Part shown: piece by piece, positions 15,839-24,763 of the stretch
Position numbering within the stretch: the first letter of the stretch is position 1
How the letters are laid out: the number at the start of each line of letters is the position of its first letter
Source of the DNA: an uncultured Bacteroidales bacterium
GTDB lineage: Bacteria > Bacteroidota > Bacteroidia > Bacteroidales > UBA932
DNA length: 41,734 bases
NCBI GenBank assembly: GCA_900318955.1
Contig: ONMJ01000017.1
Coordinates: 1 to 41,734, forward strand
Direction of reading: 5' to 3'
Made by a program: the position numbers and the translations under genes
The notes under the pieces: model-generated
The model's input: only the letters and a program-made list of their open reading frames with translations
Databases searched by the model: none
Told to the model about the DNA's origin: nothing

Positions 15839-18287
15839 CCTCTACGGGTTTGTGCTTGGCTATCTCCTCTTTCGACGTTCCTCTGCTTACCGAATATGAT
15901 TCAGGATCGCGGAATCCGAGGAGGAAGGCCTTGACATCCATTCTCTTCTTCCCGGCGAGCTGGATATCCTTAAGAGAGAGGACACCATCCGAGGTAGTTA
16001 TTGCGAGATAATTCTTTCCATCGGAGAGAATAGTCCCGGGGGTAGTCCCTTCGGGCACCCTGATCGACGAATCGCTCTCTGCAAAGAATATCTTAAGTTG
16101 GGTAGGATTGCCGTCTTTAACGAGCTCTGTATAAGCTGTCGGGTATGGACTCAAGCCTCTGATGAGGTTGTAGATGTTTTCGGTGGTATCGGTCCAGTCA
16201 ATATGGCAAAGCTCTTTGGTCAGTTTAGGAGCAGGTTTGAGAAGCTCCGATCCCTGGATGAAGCTTCGTTGCACGCGGGTCTCGGCATTGCCCTGGATAA
16301 GGCCCTCGACGGTCTGGACAACAAGATCGGCGCCGATTCCCATGAGGCGGTCATGGACGTCTCCAGCCGTATCCGTATGGGAAACTCTGCTCTCTTGGCG
16401 GAGAATAATGCCTCCTGTGTCGATGTTCTTGTCTATCATGAACGTCGTGACACCGGTCAGGCTCTCTCCATTAATAACCGCCCAGTTGATAGGAGCGGCT
16501 CCGCGGTACTGCGGCAGAAGGGCTGCATGGAGGTTGAATGTCCCGAGCTTCGGCATAGACCAAACTGCCTCCGGCAGCATTCTGAAGCCAACAACGACAA
16601 AGAGATCTCCCTTCAGTGCGGCGAGCTGTCCGAGGAACTCGGGATCCTTTAGCTTTTCGGGCTGAAGTACCGGCAGTCCCTTCTCGACGGCGAATTTCTT
16701 CACCGCGCTTTCGTTGACTTTCTGGCCTCGTCCGCTCGGCTTGTCCGGGACGGTCACGACACCGACTACTTTATATTTTGCCTCGAGAAGGGCCTTGAGA
16801 GGCTCGACTGCGAATTCGGGCGTGCCCATATATACGATACGGGTCTTTCGGAATATTGACATAATCTTACTCTTGATCATTCTCCATCCGCGCTTTAGTC
16901 CTTCAGCGTTCATGAGAGTCGAATCGTGGATTGCCTTCCATGTCAGATATAAGCCCGTAGGAAGTAGGACGAAGGCGGAAACAAAGGTGCCAATGAATGC
17001 GGAAGCAGCTCCGTCCCTTGCAAGCTTGACTCCGGAAATATCTATAACCCAATACAATACGAAGAAAAGTACGGAGACTATGGCAGCCGTTCCGAGGCCT
17101 CCCTTTCTGATCAGTGCACCGAGAGGGGCGCCTATGAAGAACATAATCAGACAGGCGAGAGCCTGGGAGAATTTTCTCCATATCTCGACTTTTGCCCTTC
17201 TGAGGGTGAAGTTGTATTCGTACGATTCGAAGTTGTAATTGTTCATCGCGCTCTCCATCTGCCTTGCATTTGAGGATGCTGCAGAGTAGGCGTTTCTCTC
17301 TCCGCTGAGGTTTTTCCACTCCAATTTCTTCGGAAGGTCCATTTTCGCCATGCCCTTCTGATTCCAGGAAGTGTCCAGCTGCTTGCGATAAATTACTGTA
17401 GCGTAGTTTGAGAAATCTGCAAGATGCCTGACAAGGGCGGAATCGGAAAGAGCCTGGAGAGAGTCCTGGCAGTGGAGGAGCTCGTCAAGGTTCATCGAGC
17501 GGACCTGGTCGCTGAACCTGGCCTCCTCTGATTTTTGGAGAGCATAATTGGCCAGCGGAATAATCATCTCCTGGGAGGAGAAATGAATTTTACGGAGGGC
17601 GAGGGTTGTATCCCTGAATTTCTTGGTATTGGTCTCTTGGTAGTTGTATCCGTCGTAGAGCTGGAAGGTCAGGTAGTCCTTGGCCTTTGACATCTTCATG
17701 ATGCCGGAATCGGCGATGGAAATGCTCGTGTTGCCCTTATTGCCGGTGTGATCATAGACCATTACTCCTTTCATCATTCCGGTCTCGTCGTTGCGGTCGT
17801 CTATCCTGAGGATATATCCGTCAATGCCGTCGTAGAATGTGCCGACAGGTATTTTGATCTCTGATTTCGTCCTTCCGATATCGTCCCTGAGGGTAAAGAT
17901 TTTGTTGGTGGCATAAGGGGAGAGATCGTTGACCACATAGAAGGTCCCGATGCAGATAATGGCGCTGATTGCCATCAGAGGCATCATAATCCTTGTGAGC
18001 GAGATACCCGAAGCCTTCAAGGCCACGAGCTCGCTGTTCTCGCTCATCTGACCGAGGGTCATCATCGAGGCGAGAAGTGTCGCAAGAGGAAGCGATAGGG
18101 GGAGAGCCTGGGAACAAACGCCCCAGAACATGAATTCCATGATGACCCCGAACGACAGACCGCGCCCTACCAGCTCGTCGATGTAGACCCAAAGGAACTG
18201 CATTGCGAGGATGAAAATTACAATCAGAAGGATCGCTATGAACGGCCCTATAAATGATTGTATTATGAACTTGTCAAGCTTTTTCAT
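15831..18287 (-). CDS. In-frame fusion: LptF/LptG permease and methionyl-tRNA formyltransferase
   Basis: One uninterrupted 818-codon frame. Residues 1-~450 are an LptF/LptG (YjgP/YjgQ) permease: MKKLDKFIIQSFIGPF, membrane segments near 10-35, 50-75 and 100-120, a large periplasmic domain (~125-365), and three more segments (~370-450). This family moves lipopolysaccharide from the inner membrane to the Lpt bridge. Residues ~476-818 are complete methionyl-tRNA formyltransferase (fmt): RIVYMGTPEFA, the catalytic set FNLHAALLP (N585, H587) and D623 in NIDTGG, and a C-terminal domain. The linker contains two Met codons (residues 470 and 476), so a separate 343-residue Fmt could be made from an internal start at 16862. 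Either a true fusion or a lost permease stop with internal initiation is possible. Both activities are expected to be essential or nearly so, so a broken gene is unlikely. Confidence 0.9.
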   Translation of the reverse strand: MKKLDKFIIQSFIGPFIAILLIVIFILAMQFLWVYIDELVGRGLSFGVIMEFMFWGVCSQALPLSLPLATLLASMMTLGQMSENSELVALKASGISLTRIMMPLMAISAIICIGTFYVVNDLSPYATNKIFTLRDDIGRTKSEIKIPVGTFYDGIDGYILRIDDRNDETGMMKGVMVYDHTGNKGNTSISIADSGIMKMSKAKDYLTFQLYDGYNYQETNTKKFRDTTLALRKIHFSSQEMIIPLANYALQKSEEARFSDQVRSMNLDELLHCQDSLQALSDSALVRHLADFSNYATVIYRKQLDTSWNQKGMAKMDLPKKLEWKNLSGERNAYSAASSNARQMESAMNNYNFESYEYNFTLRRAKVEIWRKFSQALACLIMFFIGAPLGALIRKGGLGTAAIVSVLFFVLYWVIDISGVKLARDGAASAFIGTFVSAFVLLPTGLYLTWKAIHDSTLMNAEGLKRGWRMIKSKIMSIFRKTRIVYMGTPEFAVEPLKALLEAKYKVVGVVTVPDKPSGRGQKVNESAVKKFAVEKGLPVLQPEKLKDPEFLGQLAALKGDLFVVVGFRMLPEAVWSMPKLGTFNLHAALLPQYRGAAPINWAVINGESLTGVTTFMIDKNIDTGGIILRQESRVSHTDTAGDVHDRLMGIGADLVVQTVEGLIQGNAETRVQRSFIQGSELLKPAPKLTKELCHIDWTDTTENIYNLIRGLSPYPTAYTELVKDGNPTQLKIFFAESDSSIRVPEGTTPGTILSDGKNYLAITTSDGVLSLKDIQLAGKKRMDVKAFLLGFRDPESYSVSRGTSKEEIAKHKPVEDD

Positions 18288-18307
18288 CCCCCATTGGAAT
18301 GTAAAAA

Positions 18308-20923
18308 TCAGGCAGTTGCGAGGCTTATGAGGGTCTCAAGTGCATCTTTGAGGCCGTCGCTGTTTCTTCCTCCCGCCGTTGCCAATCCAGGCTGTCCGCC
18401 GCCACCGCCTTGAATGGCCTTGGCTGCTTCGCGAATATCCTTTCCGGCATTCTTTCCTTTGGCAACGAGGTCCGAAGAGTACATGAGGAGAAGGTTCGGC
18501 TTGCCCTCATACTCGAAAGCCCCGGCAAGAACCAGGTTGGTCGCTTCCTTCTGGAGAAGGGCCGCGACATTCCTGGCCATGGCCGGATCGACGGACATGG
18601 TCAAGGTGGCAACTTTTATACCATTGATTTCAGCTGCTTTTGAAGAAAGTTCGGAAGCTAATTTTCCGGCTTTCTCCTTTGCCGCCTCTTCAATCTGTTT
18701 CTTGAATTCTGCGTTCTCCTCGAGCATCTTCTTGATTGCTCCTGTGAGGTCGGGAACATTGTTGAAGAAGTTTTTGGCAGACCTGAGGGTGTTTTCAAGA
18801 TTGCTGACATACTGTTCTGCGGCAGGCCCTGTGACAGCCTCAATCCTCCTTACACCGGCGGCGATTGCGCTTTCTGACATAATCTTGAAGAACCCGATAC
18901 GGCCTGTGGCAGAGGTATGAGTACCGCCGCAGAGCTCGACTGAAGGTCCGAATTTGACAACCCTGACGACATCGCCGTATTTCTCTCCGAAAAGGGCTAT
19001 TGCGCCCATTTCCTTGGCTTCATCCATTGTTGCGTCTCTCTTCTCGCAGAGCGGATAGTTTGCGCGAATGAGTTCATTTACCTTCTTCTCGGCAAGGGCA
19101 AGCTCTTCATCAGTGACTTTCGAGAAATGAGAAAAGTCAAAGCGGAAGTAGTCGGGACCGACAAATGAGCCCTTCTGCTCAACATGGGTGCCGAGAATCT
19201 CCCGGAGGGCTTCGTCGAGAAGGTGGGTCGCCGTATGATTTGCGGCAATTCTGTCCCTTCTTTCTGAGTCCACATAGAGGGAGAACGACTGCGAGCAGTC
19301 GGAGGGGATTCTTTCTGCGAGGTGGATTGTAAGGTTGTTCTCTTTTATAGTGTTGAGGATAGCTATCTTCTCTCCATCCTCTCCGACAATGTATCCAGTA
19401 TCTCCTACCTGTCCTCCCATCTCTGCATAGAAAGGAGTACGGTCGAAGACGAGCTGGAAGAGAGTCTTGTTCTTAGATTTTACCGTCCTCTGCTTGAGAA
19501 GGGTGGCACCTTCATAAGAGAGGGCGTCATATCCGATGAATTCGACTTCTTCGCCTTCTGAGAAGACAACCCAGTCGCCGAATTCGTTGGAAGTGGCATT
19601 ACGCGCCCTTTCCTTCTGCTTGCCAAGTTCGACATTGAACCCGTCGATGTCGACAGTATAGCCATTTTCTGTCGCAATCAATTCCGTCAGGTCAACAGGG
19701 AAGCCGTATGTATCGTAGAGAACGAAGGCATCAACACCCGGAATCACCTTTGTATCAGCGCATTTTGCCATATAGTCGTCCATCATCCTGATACCTCTGT
19801 CAAGAGTGCGGAGGAAGGCGTTCTCTTCTTCGCGGATGACGCTTTCGATGAGCTTTTGCTGGGCGGCAATCTCGGGATATGCTTCTCCCATATCCTCGAC
19901 GAGCTGGGGGATGAGGCGGCATAGGAACGGCTCATTGAATCCAAGGAATGTGTAGCCGTAGCGGACAGCGCGGCGAAGAATTCTCCTGATTACATATCCG
20001 GCCTTGACATTGGAGGGGAGCTGCCCGTCAGCAATAGAGAAGGCGATTGCACGGAGGTGGTCTGCTATGACCCTCATTGCTACCTCGACGTTGCCGCCCT
20101 CGGAATACTTGTGGCCCGAGAACTCCTCTACCTTGGCAATAGAGCCGCTGAAGATATCGGTCTCATAGTTGCTCTTCTTGTTCTGGAGAATCATGCAGAG
20201 GCGCTCGAAGCCCATTCCGGTATCGATGCTCTTCATCGGGAGAGGCTCGAGGTGGCCGTCAGCCTTGCGGTTGTACTGCATGAATACGAGATTCCATATT
20301 TCAATCACGTCGTCATTGTCGGTATTCACGAGCTCGCGTCCGGGGATCTTTGCAATCTCTTCATCGCTGCGAAGGTCAATATGAATCTCAGAACAGGGAC
20401 CGCAGGGACCGGTATCGCCCATTTCCCAGAAATTGTCATGCTTGTTGCCGGTAAGGATATGGTCTGCGGGAAGGTGCTTGAGCCAAGCCTGACGGGCTTC
20501 TTCGTCGAGAGCTGTTCCGTCCTCTTCTGATCCTTCGAAAACAGTGGCGTAGAGCTTGGTCTTATCGATTTTATAGACCTCTGTGAGGAGTTCCCATGCC
20601 CAGTCGATAGCTTCTGTTTTGAAATAGTCTCCGAAACTCCAGTTTCCGAGCATCTCGAACATTGTGTGGTGTCTTCCGTCATGTCCGACGGCCTCAAGGT
20701 CGTTATGCTTTCCGCTGACTCTCAGGCACTTCTGTGAGTCGGTAGCGCGAGGGAACTTGGGGGCGGAATTGCCCAGGAATATGTCTTTGAACTGGTTCAT
20801 TCCGGCGTTGGTGAACATCAGCGTCGGGTCGTTCTTGATTACCATAGGAGCTGAAGGGACAACTGTATGCCCTTTCGAAGCGAAGAAATCCAGATAGTTT
20901 TGTCTTATCTCTTTGGATGTCAT
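18308..20923 (-). CDS. alaS: Alanyl-tRNA synthetase
   Basis: An 871-residue class II aminoacyl-tRNA synthetase, normal in length for AlaS. The N-terminal catalytic domain has [33 protein letters not shown] and the motif 2/3 regions ([24 protein letters not shown]). The editing domain has [12 protein letters not shown] and [16 protein letters not shown], which bind zinc. The C-Ala end has [16 protein letters not shown]. It lies upstream of, and on the same strand as, the LptF/G-Fmt gene, 20 bp away. Confidence 0.98.
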   Translation of the reverse strand: MTSKEIRQNYLDFFASKGHTVVPSAPMVIKNDPTLMFTNAGMNQFKDIFLGNSAPKFPRATDSQKCLRVSGKHNDLEAVGHDGRHHTMFEMLGNWSFGDYFKTEAIDWAWELLTEVYKIDKTKLYATVFEGSEEDGTALDEEARQAWLKHLPADHILTGNKHDNFWEMGDTGPCGPCSEIHIDLRSDEEIAKIPGRELVNTDNDDVIEIWNLVFMQYNRKADGHLEPLPMKSIDTGMGFERLCMILQNKKSNYETDIFSGSIAKVEEFSGHKYSEGGNVEVAMRVIADHLRAIAFSIADGQLPSNVKAGYVIRRILRRAVRYGYTFLGFNEPFLCRLIPQLVEDMGEAYPEIAAQQKLIESVIREEENAFLRTLDRGIRMMDDYMAKCADTKVIPGVDAFVLYDTYGFPVDLTELIATENGYTVDIDGFNVELGKQKERARNATSNEFGDWVVFSEGEEVEFIGYDALSYEGATLLKQRTVKSKNKTLFQLVFDRTPFYAEMGGQVGDTGYIVGEDGEKIAILNTIKENNLTIHLAERIPSDCSQSFSLYVDSERRDRIAANHTATHLLDEALREILGTHVEQKGSFVGPDYFRFDFSHFSKVTDEELALAEKKVNELIRANYPLCEKRDATMDEAKEMGAIALFGEKYGDVVRVVKFGPSVELCGGTHTSATGRIGFFKIMSESAIAAGVRRIEAVTGPAAEQYVSNLENTLRSAKNFFNNVPDLTGAIKKMLEENAEFKKQIEEAAKEKAGKLASELSSKAAEINGIKVATLTMSVDPAMARNVAALLQKEATNLVLAGAFEYEGKPNLLLMYSSDLVAKGKNAGKDIREAAKAIQGGGGGQPGLATAGGRNSDGLKDALETLISLATA

Positions 20924-20993
20924 ATATAGTTCTACTTTATTGGTATAAATTGTGTATGAACGGCAAAATTACAACTTTTTCTCGAAAAAAGAG

Positions 20994-21001
20994 TATATTT
21001 G
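20994..21001 (+). promoter_or_regulatory. -7 promoter element of the M23 peptidase operon
   Basis: TATATTTG matches the -7 consensus and sits only 7 bp before the ATG at 21009, so the mRNA would start at or within a few bases of the start codon. Alternatively translation starts at a later Met. The region lies between divergent alaS and the M23 gene. Confidence 0.55.
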
Positions 21002-21008
21002 CATATAT

Positions 21009-21947
21009 ATGGCTAGGTCAAGGACCATCAAATTATCGCATCACCGTTTCGTCAGGGCTGTCGGAGTGGTGTTTTTTGCGATTCTGCTATTCCTCATGTA
21101 TCTGTGGCTGTATGTCCACGTTTTCAATCTCTCTCTTCCGAAGACTGCGCTTTTGAGAAACGAGAATGCAGCCTGGCGTTCCCGGATGGAGCAGCTTTCT
21201 GTCCGTCTGAACGCTTGCGAAAGGGCTCTTGGCGACCTTCAAATGAGGGATGACGGCATCTACAGATCTGTTTTCGGCATGGATACTATTCCTTCCGGAG
21301 TACGCCATTCCGGGCTTGGGGGACCGAACAGGTATGAGGAGTTCGAGGGGATAGAGAAGGGAAGTCCTCTGATGAAGACGACTGTGAGACTGGACGGCCT
21401 GGAAAAAATGGCCTATGTCCAGAGCAAGTCTTATGACGAGATTGAGAAGATGTCGGACCTTGCCGGAGACAGGGCTGCGCACATTCCTGCGATTAGTCCA
21501 ATCTCTACCGATACCAGGACCTACAGTCTCTCAAGTCCTTTCGGGTACAGAAGCGACCCTCTTGAAGGATTCCAGAAGCTCCATTCCGGGATGGATTTCG
21601 CCTGCAAGCCGGGCAATCCAGTCTATGCCACCGGGGACGGAACTGTTGAGACTGCCAGTAACGAATTCTTCGGGTACGGCAACTGCATAGTTATCGACCA
21701 TGGATTCGGTTACAAGACCAGATATGCCCACCTTGAGGCAATGGAAGTCTATGAGGGGATGCCCGTCAGAAGAGGCCAGAGGATAGGCACGACCGGCAAT
21801 TCCGGAAGGACTACAGGGCCCCATCTCCATTATGAAATCATCTATCAGGATCAGCCGATCAATCCGTATGGATTTATGGACCTCAGCCTTCCTCCTGAGG
21901 AGTATGCCAAATTCACAAACATTACAACGGGAGGTGCTGGAAGATGA
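21009..21947 (+). CDS. M23 (LytM) family metallopeptidase, membrane-anchored
   Basis: A 312-residue protein; the ATG at 21009 (MARSRTIKLS) gives a short cytosolic segment and a membrane helix (~16-38). A predicted coiled-coil stretch (~45-75) precedes a periplasmic M23 domain (~175-300). All LytM residues are present: H192 and D196 (LHSGMDFA), catalytic H241 (RYAHLEA), and H272/H274 (GPHLHYEI). M23 enzymes cut peptidoglycan cross-bridges or stem peptides, and this topology resembles divisome-linked or cell-shape M23 proteins. It overlaps the second M23 gene by 4 bp. Confidence 0.92.
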   Translation: MARSRTIKLSHHRFVRAVGVVFFAILLFLMYLWLYVHVFNLSLPKTALLRNENAAWRSRMEQLSVRLNACERALGDLQMRDDGIYRSVFGMDTIPSGVRHSGLGGPNRYEEFEGIEKGSPLMKTTVRLDGLEKMAYVQSKSYDEIEKMSDLAGDRAAHIPAISPISTDTRTYSLSSPFGYRSDPLEGFQKLHSGMDFACKPGNPVYATGDGTVETASNEFFGYGNCIVIDHGFGYKTRYAHLEAMEVYEGMPVRRGQRIGTTGNSGRTTGPHLHYEIIYQDQPINPYGFMDLSLPPEEYAKFTNITTGGAGR

Positions 21948-22816
21948 AAAGGATGATTTTAGAATCGGTGGCTCTGTCGCTGCTGCTATTCCTGCTCTTT
22001 TCGGTATTCTATAATTCCAGGGAGGACAGGAAACTCCGCAAGGAAAATAGGATGTACGAAAAGATATATCCCGAGATGGATTCGAGAGAGAAGCTTCTTG
22101 CCGCCGTTACTTCCGGTCTTCAGGAGAGGGACAACCGGATTTATATGGGACTATTCAATACGGAATCACCTACTATTGACCCTATTACGGCAGCGGATGC
22201 CATTGTCGCGAGTGATTCCCTTTCCGAGGAGTTCTTCCTAGGCTATTCCTCCTCCAAGATTGACAATGTGATGAAGATGGCCGACAATGTGGATGAGGAT
22301 TTCAGGGTGATTTTCGACGCCTTGTGCGACAGGCGTGATTCGATTCCGCCGCTGAGGCTTCCCCTTGAGAATATGTCTTACTCGAGGACTGGAGCTTCGA
22401 TTGGGAACAAGATAAATCCTCTTATGAAAGTTGAGGTCTTCCATAGCGGCATCGACCTCGTAGCCCGCCAGGGTGAGACTGTCTATGCCGCTGCCGACGG
22501 GGTGGTGAGCAATGTCGTCCGTTCTTCGGCAGGACTTGGAAATATTGTCGAGATCGATCATGGCAACGGGTATGTATCGCGGTATGCCCTTTTAGGGGAC
22601 AATATCCCCGTTTCCAGGGGGATGAGAATCAAGGCTGGCCGGAAAATCGGCTATGTGGGTATCTCCAGGGGGTCTTTCGCTCCTCATCTCCATTATGAGA
22701 TTCTGTTCAAGGGGGAAGTTCTTGATCCTGTCAACTACCTCTTCGCATCGATCTCTCCTGACGAGTATGCAAATATGTTGTTCATGTCCGTAAGCACCGG
22801 ACAGTCATTGGATTAA
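21944..22816 (+). CDS. M23-family protein with altered catalytic His
   Basis: A 290-residue protein with the same layout as its upstream neighbour: short N-terminus, membrane helix (~7-24), coiled segment, and M23 domain (~145-270). The zinc ligands H167, D171 (FHSGIDLV) and H250, and the flanking H248 (PHLHYEI), are kept, but the normally invariant catalytic His of YAHL is Leu (L216, RYALLGD). This suggests a non-catalytic partner or regulator, like EnvC/NlpD-type degenerate LytM proteins, rather than an active hydrolase. It is encoded in tandem with the intact paralogue and may pair with it. Confidence 0.88.
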   Translation: MKRMILESVALSLLLFLLFSVFYNSREDRKLRKENRMYEKIYPEMDSREKLLAAVTSGLQERDNRIYMGLFNTESPTIDPITAADAIVASDSLSEEFFLGYSSSKIDNVMKMADNVDEDFRVIFDALCDRRDSIPPLRLPLENMSYSRTGASIGNKINPLMKVEVFHSGIDLVARQGETVYAAADGVVSNVVRSSAGLGNIVEIDHGNGYVSRYALLGDNIPVSRGMRIKAGRKIGYVGISRGSFAPHLHYEILFKGEVLDPVNYLFASISPDEYANMLFMSVSTGQSLD

Positions 22817-22822
22817 AGTTAT

Positions 22823-23140
22823 ATGGAAAAGATGTATTACTCAATCGGCGAAGTTGCCGAAATACTCGGTGAGAATACCTCGCTGGTGCGTTTCTGGTCC
22901 AACTCTTTCCCTGCTTTCATCAAGCCGGAAAGAAATGCTAAAGGCAACCGCAAATTTACCCCTGAAGACCTTGAGACACTGAAGCAGATCCATCTTCTGG
23001 TCAAGGGCAACGGAATGACTCTCGAGGGAGCGGCCAAGAAGCTTCGCGAGTCAAGGCGTACCGTTGATAGCAAAACAAAGGCTATCGACAGCCTGAAAGA
23101 GATACGCAAGCAGCTCGTGGAGGTGAAAAAAGCCCTATGA
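22823..23140 (+). CDS. MerR-family transcriptional regulator
   Basis: A 105-residue protein with an N-terminal MerR helix-turn-helix (~4-75): YYSIGEVAEILGE, SLVRFWSNSFPAF, and KGNRKFTPEDLETLKQIH. The C-terminal ~30 residues are a short charged helix for dimerisation; there is no effector domain or metal-binding Cys. Its ligand and targets are unknown. It overlaps the next gene as ATGA. The proximity to the M23 genes suggests an envelope role but does not prove it. Confidence 0.92.
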   Translation: MEKMYYSIGEVAEILGENTSLVRFWSNSFPAFIKPERNAKGNRKFTPEDLETLKQIHLLVKGNGMTLEGAAKKLRESRRTVDSKTKAIDSLKEIRKQLVEVKKAL

Positions 23141-23910
23141 AAGTATCCGATATAATTTCAGCGATTGAGGAATTCGCACCCCTTCGCATTCAAGAAAAAT
23201 GGGACAATAGCGGCCTTCTGATTGGTACTCCGGAGGATGAAGTCCATGGCGTCCTGGTCGGTTTCGACTGTACCCCGGAGCTCATTGACGAGGCTGTGTC
23301 GGTGGGAGCAGATATGGTCGTTACCCACCATCCCCTGATTTTCAGGGGCCTTAAGAGAATAAGGAAAGACGATCCCGTAGGCTTGGCAGTGATTAAGGCC
23401 GTCTCTGCAGGGGTGGCCGTCTATGCCGCCCATACGACTGCCGATAAGGTCATGGAAGGAGTGAGCGGGGCAATGGCCCGGAAGCTTGGTCTTAAAAATG
23501 TGGAAATACTTGTCCCTGAGGATGGTGACACCGGATTAGGTGTCATTGGTGATCTCCCTTCTCCGATGAGTGCTGAAGAAGCCGTGGCCTTTGTCAAAAA
23601 GGCGTTTTCGCTGAAAGTGGCAAGAGTTTCCAGACCTATAGACGGGAAGATCTCAAGAATAGCCATGTGCGGGGGGTCCGGCGCTGACATGATATCCGAT
23701 GCCCTTGCCGCGGGAGCGCAAATGTATCTTTCCGGGGACATATCTTATCATAACTTTTTCACTCCTGACGGCCTGATGATAATGGATATAGGCCATTTTG
23801 AGAGTGAAATCGACATTACGGGGATTTTATTTTCCGTGATAAGGAAAAAATTTCCTAACTTTGCAGTTCGCGTTAGCGAACGCATGGAAAATCCCGTCCG
23901 CTACTGCTGA
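23137..23910 (+). CDS. NIF3/YbgI-like dinuclear metal protein
   Basis: A 257-residue protein of the NIF3 family, whose hexamers bind two metals; activity in the cell is uncertain (GTP cyclohydrolase I type 2 activity has been assigned to some members). Ligand segments are VVTHHPLIF (~62-70), YAAHTTADKV and IGHFESE near the C-terminus. The long inserted PII-like domain of larger NIF3 proteins is absent. The last ~55 bp contain a promoter box for the next gene and a hairpin. Confidence 0.9.
   Translation: MKVSDIISAIEEFAPLRIQEKWDNSGLLIGTPEDEVHGVLVGFDCTPELIDEAVSVGADMVVTHHPLIFRGLKRIRKDDPVGLAVIKAVSAGVAVYAAHTTADKVMEGVSGAMARKLGLKNVEILVPEDGDTGLGVIGDLPSPMSAEEAVAFVKKAFSLKVARVSRPIDGKISRIAMCGGSGADMISDALAAGAQMYLSGDISYHNFFTPDGLMIMDIGHFESEIDITGILFSVIRKKFPNFAVRVSERMENPVRYC
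23856..23881 (+). promoter_or_regulatory. Promoter box and 5' hairpin for the zinc-ribbon/dnaB operon
   Basis: A TTTC box (23831-23834) and the -7 box TAACTTTG (23856-23863) are 21 bp apart. A perfect hairpin, GTTCGC-GTTA-GCGAAC (23866-23881), follows directly and would form at the very 5' end of the transcript. Both lie inside the NIF3 coding sequence, 56 bp or more before the next gene. Confidence 0.5.
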
Positions 23911-23936
23911 GAAATATAAATTTATACAAACCATAT

Positions 23937-24752
23937 ATGGCAACTGTTAAAAAGACCAAAAAAGTCGAGACCCCTATCGACCAGAGGGAGACTTTCGTAT
24001 CGCTGCAGAAGAATTTCGCGGATTCCGATCTCAGCGTTGAGGAGAAACTGAAGACACTTTATGACCTCCAGAAGGCCGATTCCGAGTTGGACAAGATATT
24101 CCAGCTCCGCGGCGAGCTCCCCGAGGAAGTTGCTGCTCTCGAAGAAGAGATTGCATCCCTTAAGGCCGACCAGGCTTCTCTTACCGCCCAGATCGATGAG
24201 TTCACTAGAAACATCGGTGAAAGGAAGCAGGATATCGTCGACTGCGAGAACGCTATTGAGAAATACCAGAAGCAGCTCGAATCGATAACCAATAGCCGTG
24301 AGTATGATTCTCTCAACAAGGAGATTGAGAATCAGGAGCTTGTGCGCCAGATTGCGGAAAAGAACATCAACGAGATCAAGTACGAGATAGCTGCCCGCAA
24401 AGCCGATATCGAGGACATCAAGGATCACATTTCAATCAGGACCGAAGATCTCAAGGCAAAGAAGGATGAACTCGCTGTCATCGTAGAGTCTACCTCTAAG
24501 GAAGAAGCTGAGCTTCAGGCAAAAAGAGATGAGTGCGCAGCAAAGATCGACGAGCGTACGATGAGTGCGTACAACCGTATCCGCGCAAGCGTCCACAACC
24601 ACCTTGCAGTAGTAGGCGTCTATAACAACAACGCTTGCGGTGGCTGCTTCAATACCATTACTCCTCAGCGCCTCATTGAGATTGCTTCCAACAAGAAGCT
24701 CATTATCTGCGAGCACTGCGGTAGGATTATCATCAATCCGGATTTTGATTAA
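23937..24752 (+). CDS. Zinc-ribbon coiled-coil protein (DUF164/CT398-like)
   Basis: A 271-residue acidic protein. Residues ~20-215 form a long coiled coil rich in Glu/Lys (for example LKTLYDLQKADSELDKIFQL). The C-terminus carries a C4 zinc ribbon: CGGCFNTITPQ (two Cys) and CEHCGRIIINPDFD (two Cys). This family (CT398 in Chlamydia) is widespread in Bacteroidota; Chlamydial members have been linked to sigma-54 and type III secretion, but the role here is unknown. dnaB follows 11 bp later. Confidence 0.9.
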   Translation: MATVKKTKKVETPIDQRETFVSLQKNFADSDLSVEEKLKTLYDLQKADSELDKIFQLRGELPEEVAALEEEIASLKADQASLTAQIDEFTRNIGERKQDIVDCENAIEKYQKQLESITNSREYDSLNKEIENQELVRQIAEKNINEIKYEIAARKADIEDIKDHISIRTEDLKAKKDELAVIVESTSKEEAELQAKRDECAAKIDERTMSAYNRIRASVHNHLAVVGVYNNNACGGCFNTITPQRLIEIASNKKLIICEHCGRIIINPDFD

Positions 24753-24763
24753 TCTCTTCTGAT

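Noticed and set aside
20057-20530. 157-codon plus-strand frame
   Set aside because: It is antisense to alaS within the catalytic domain, with no recognisable features.
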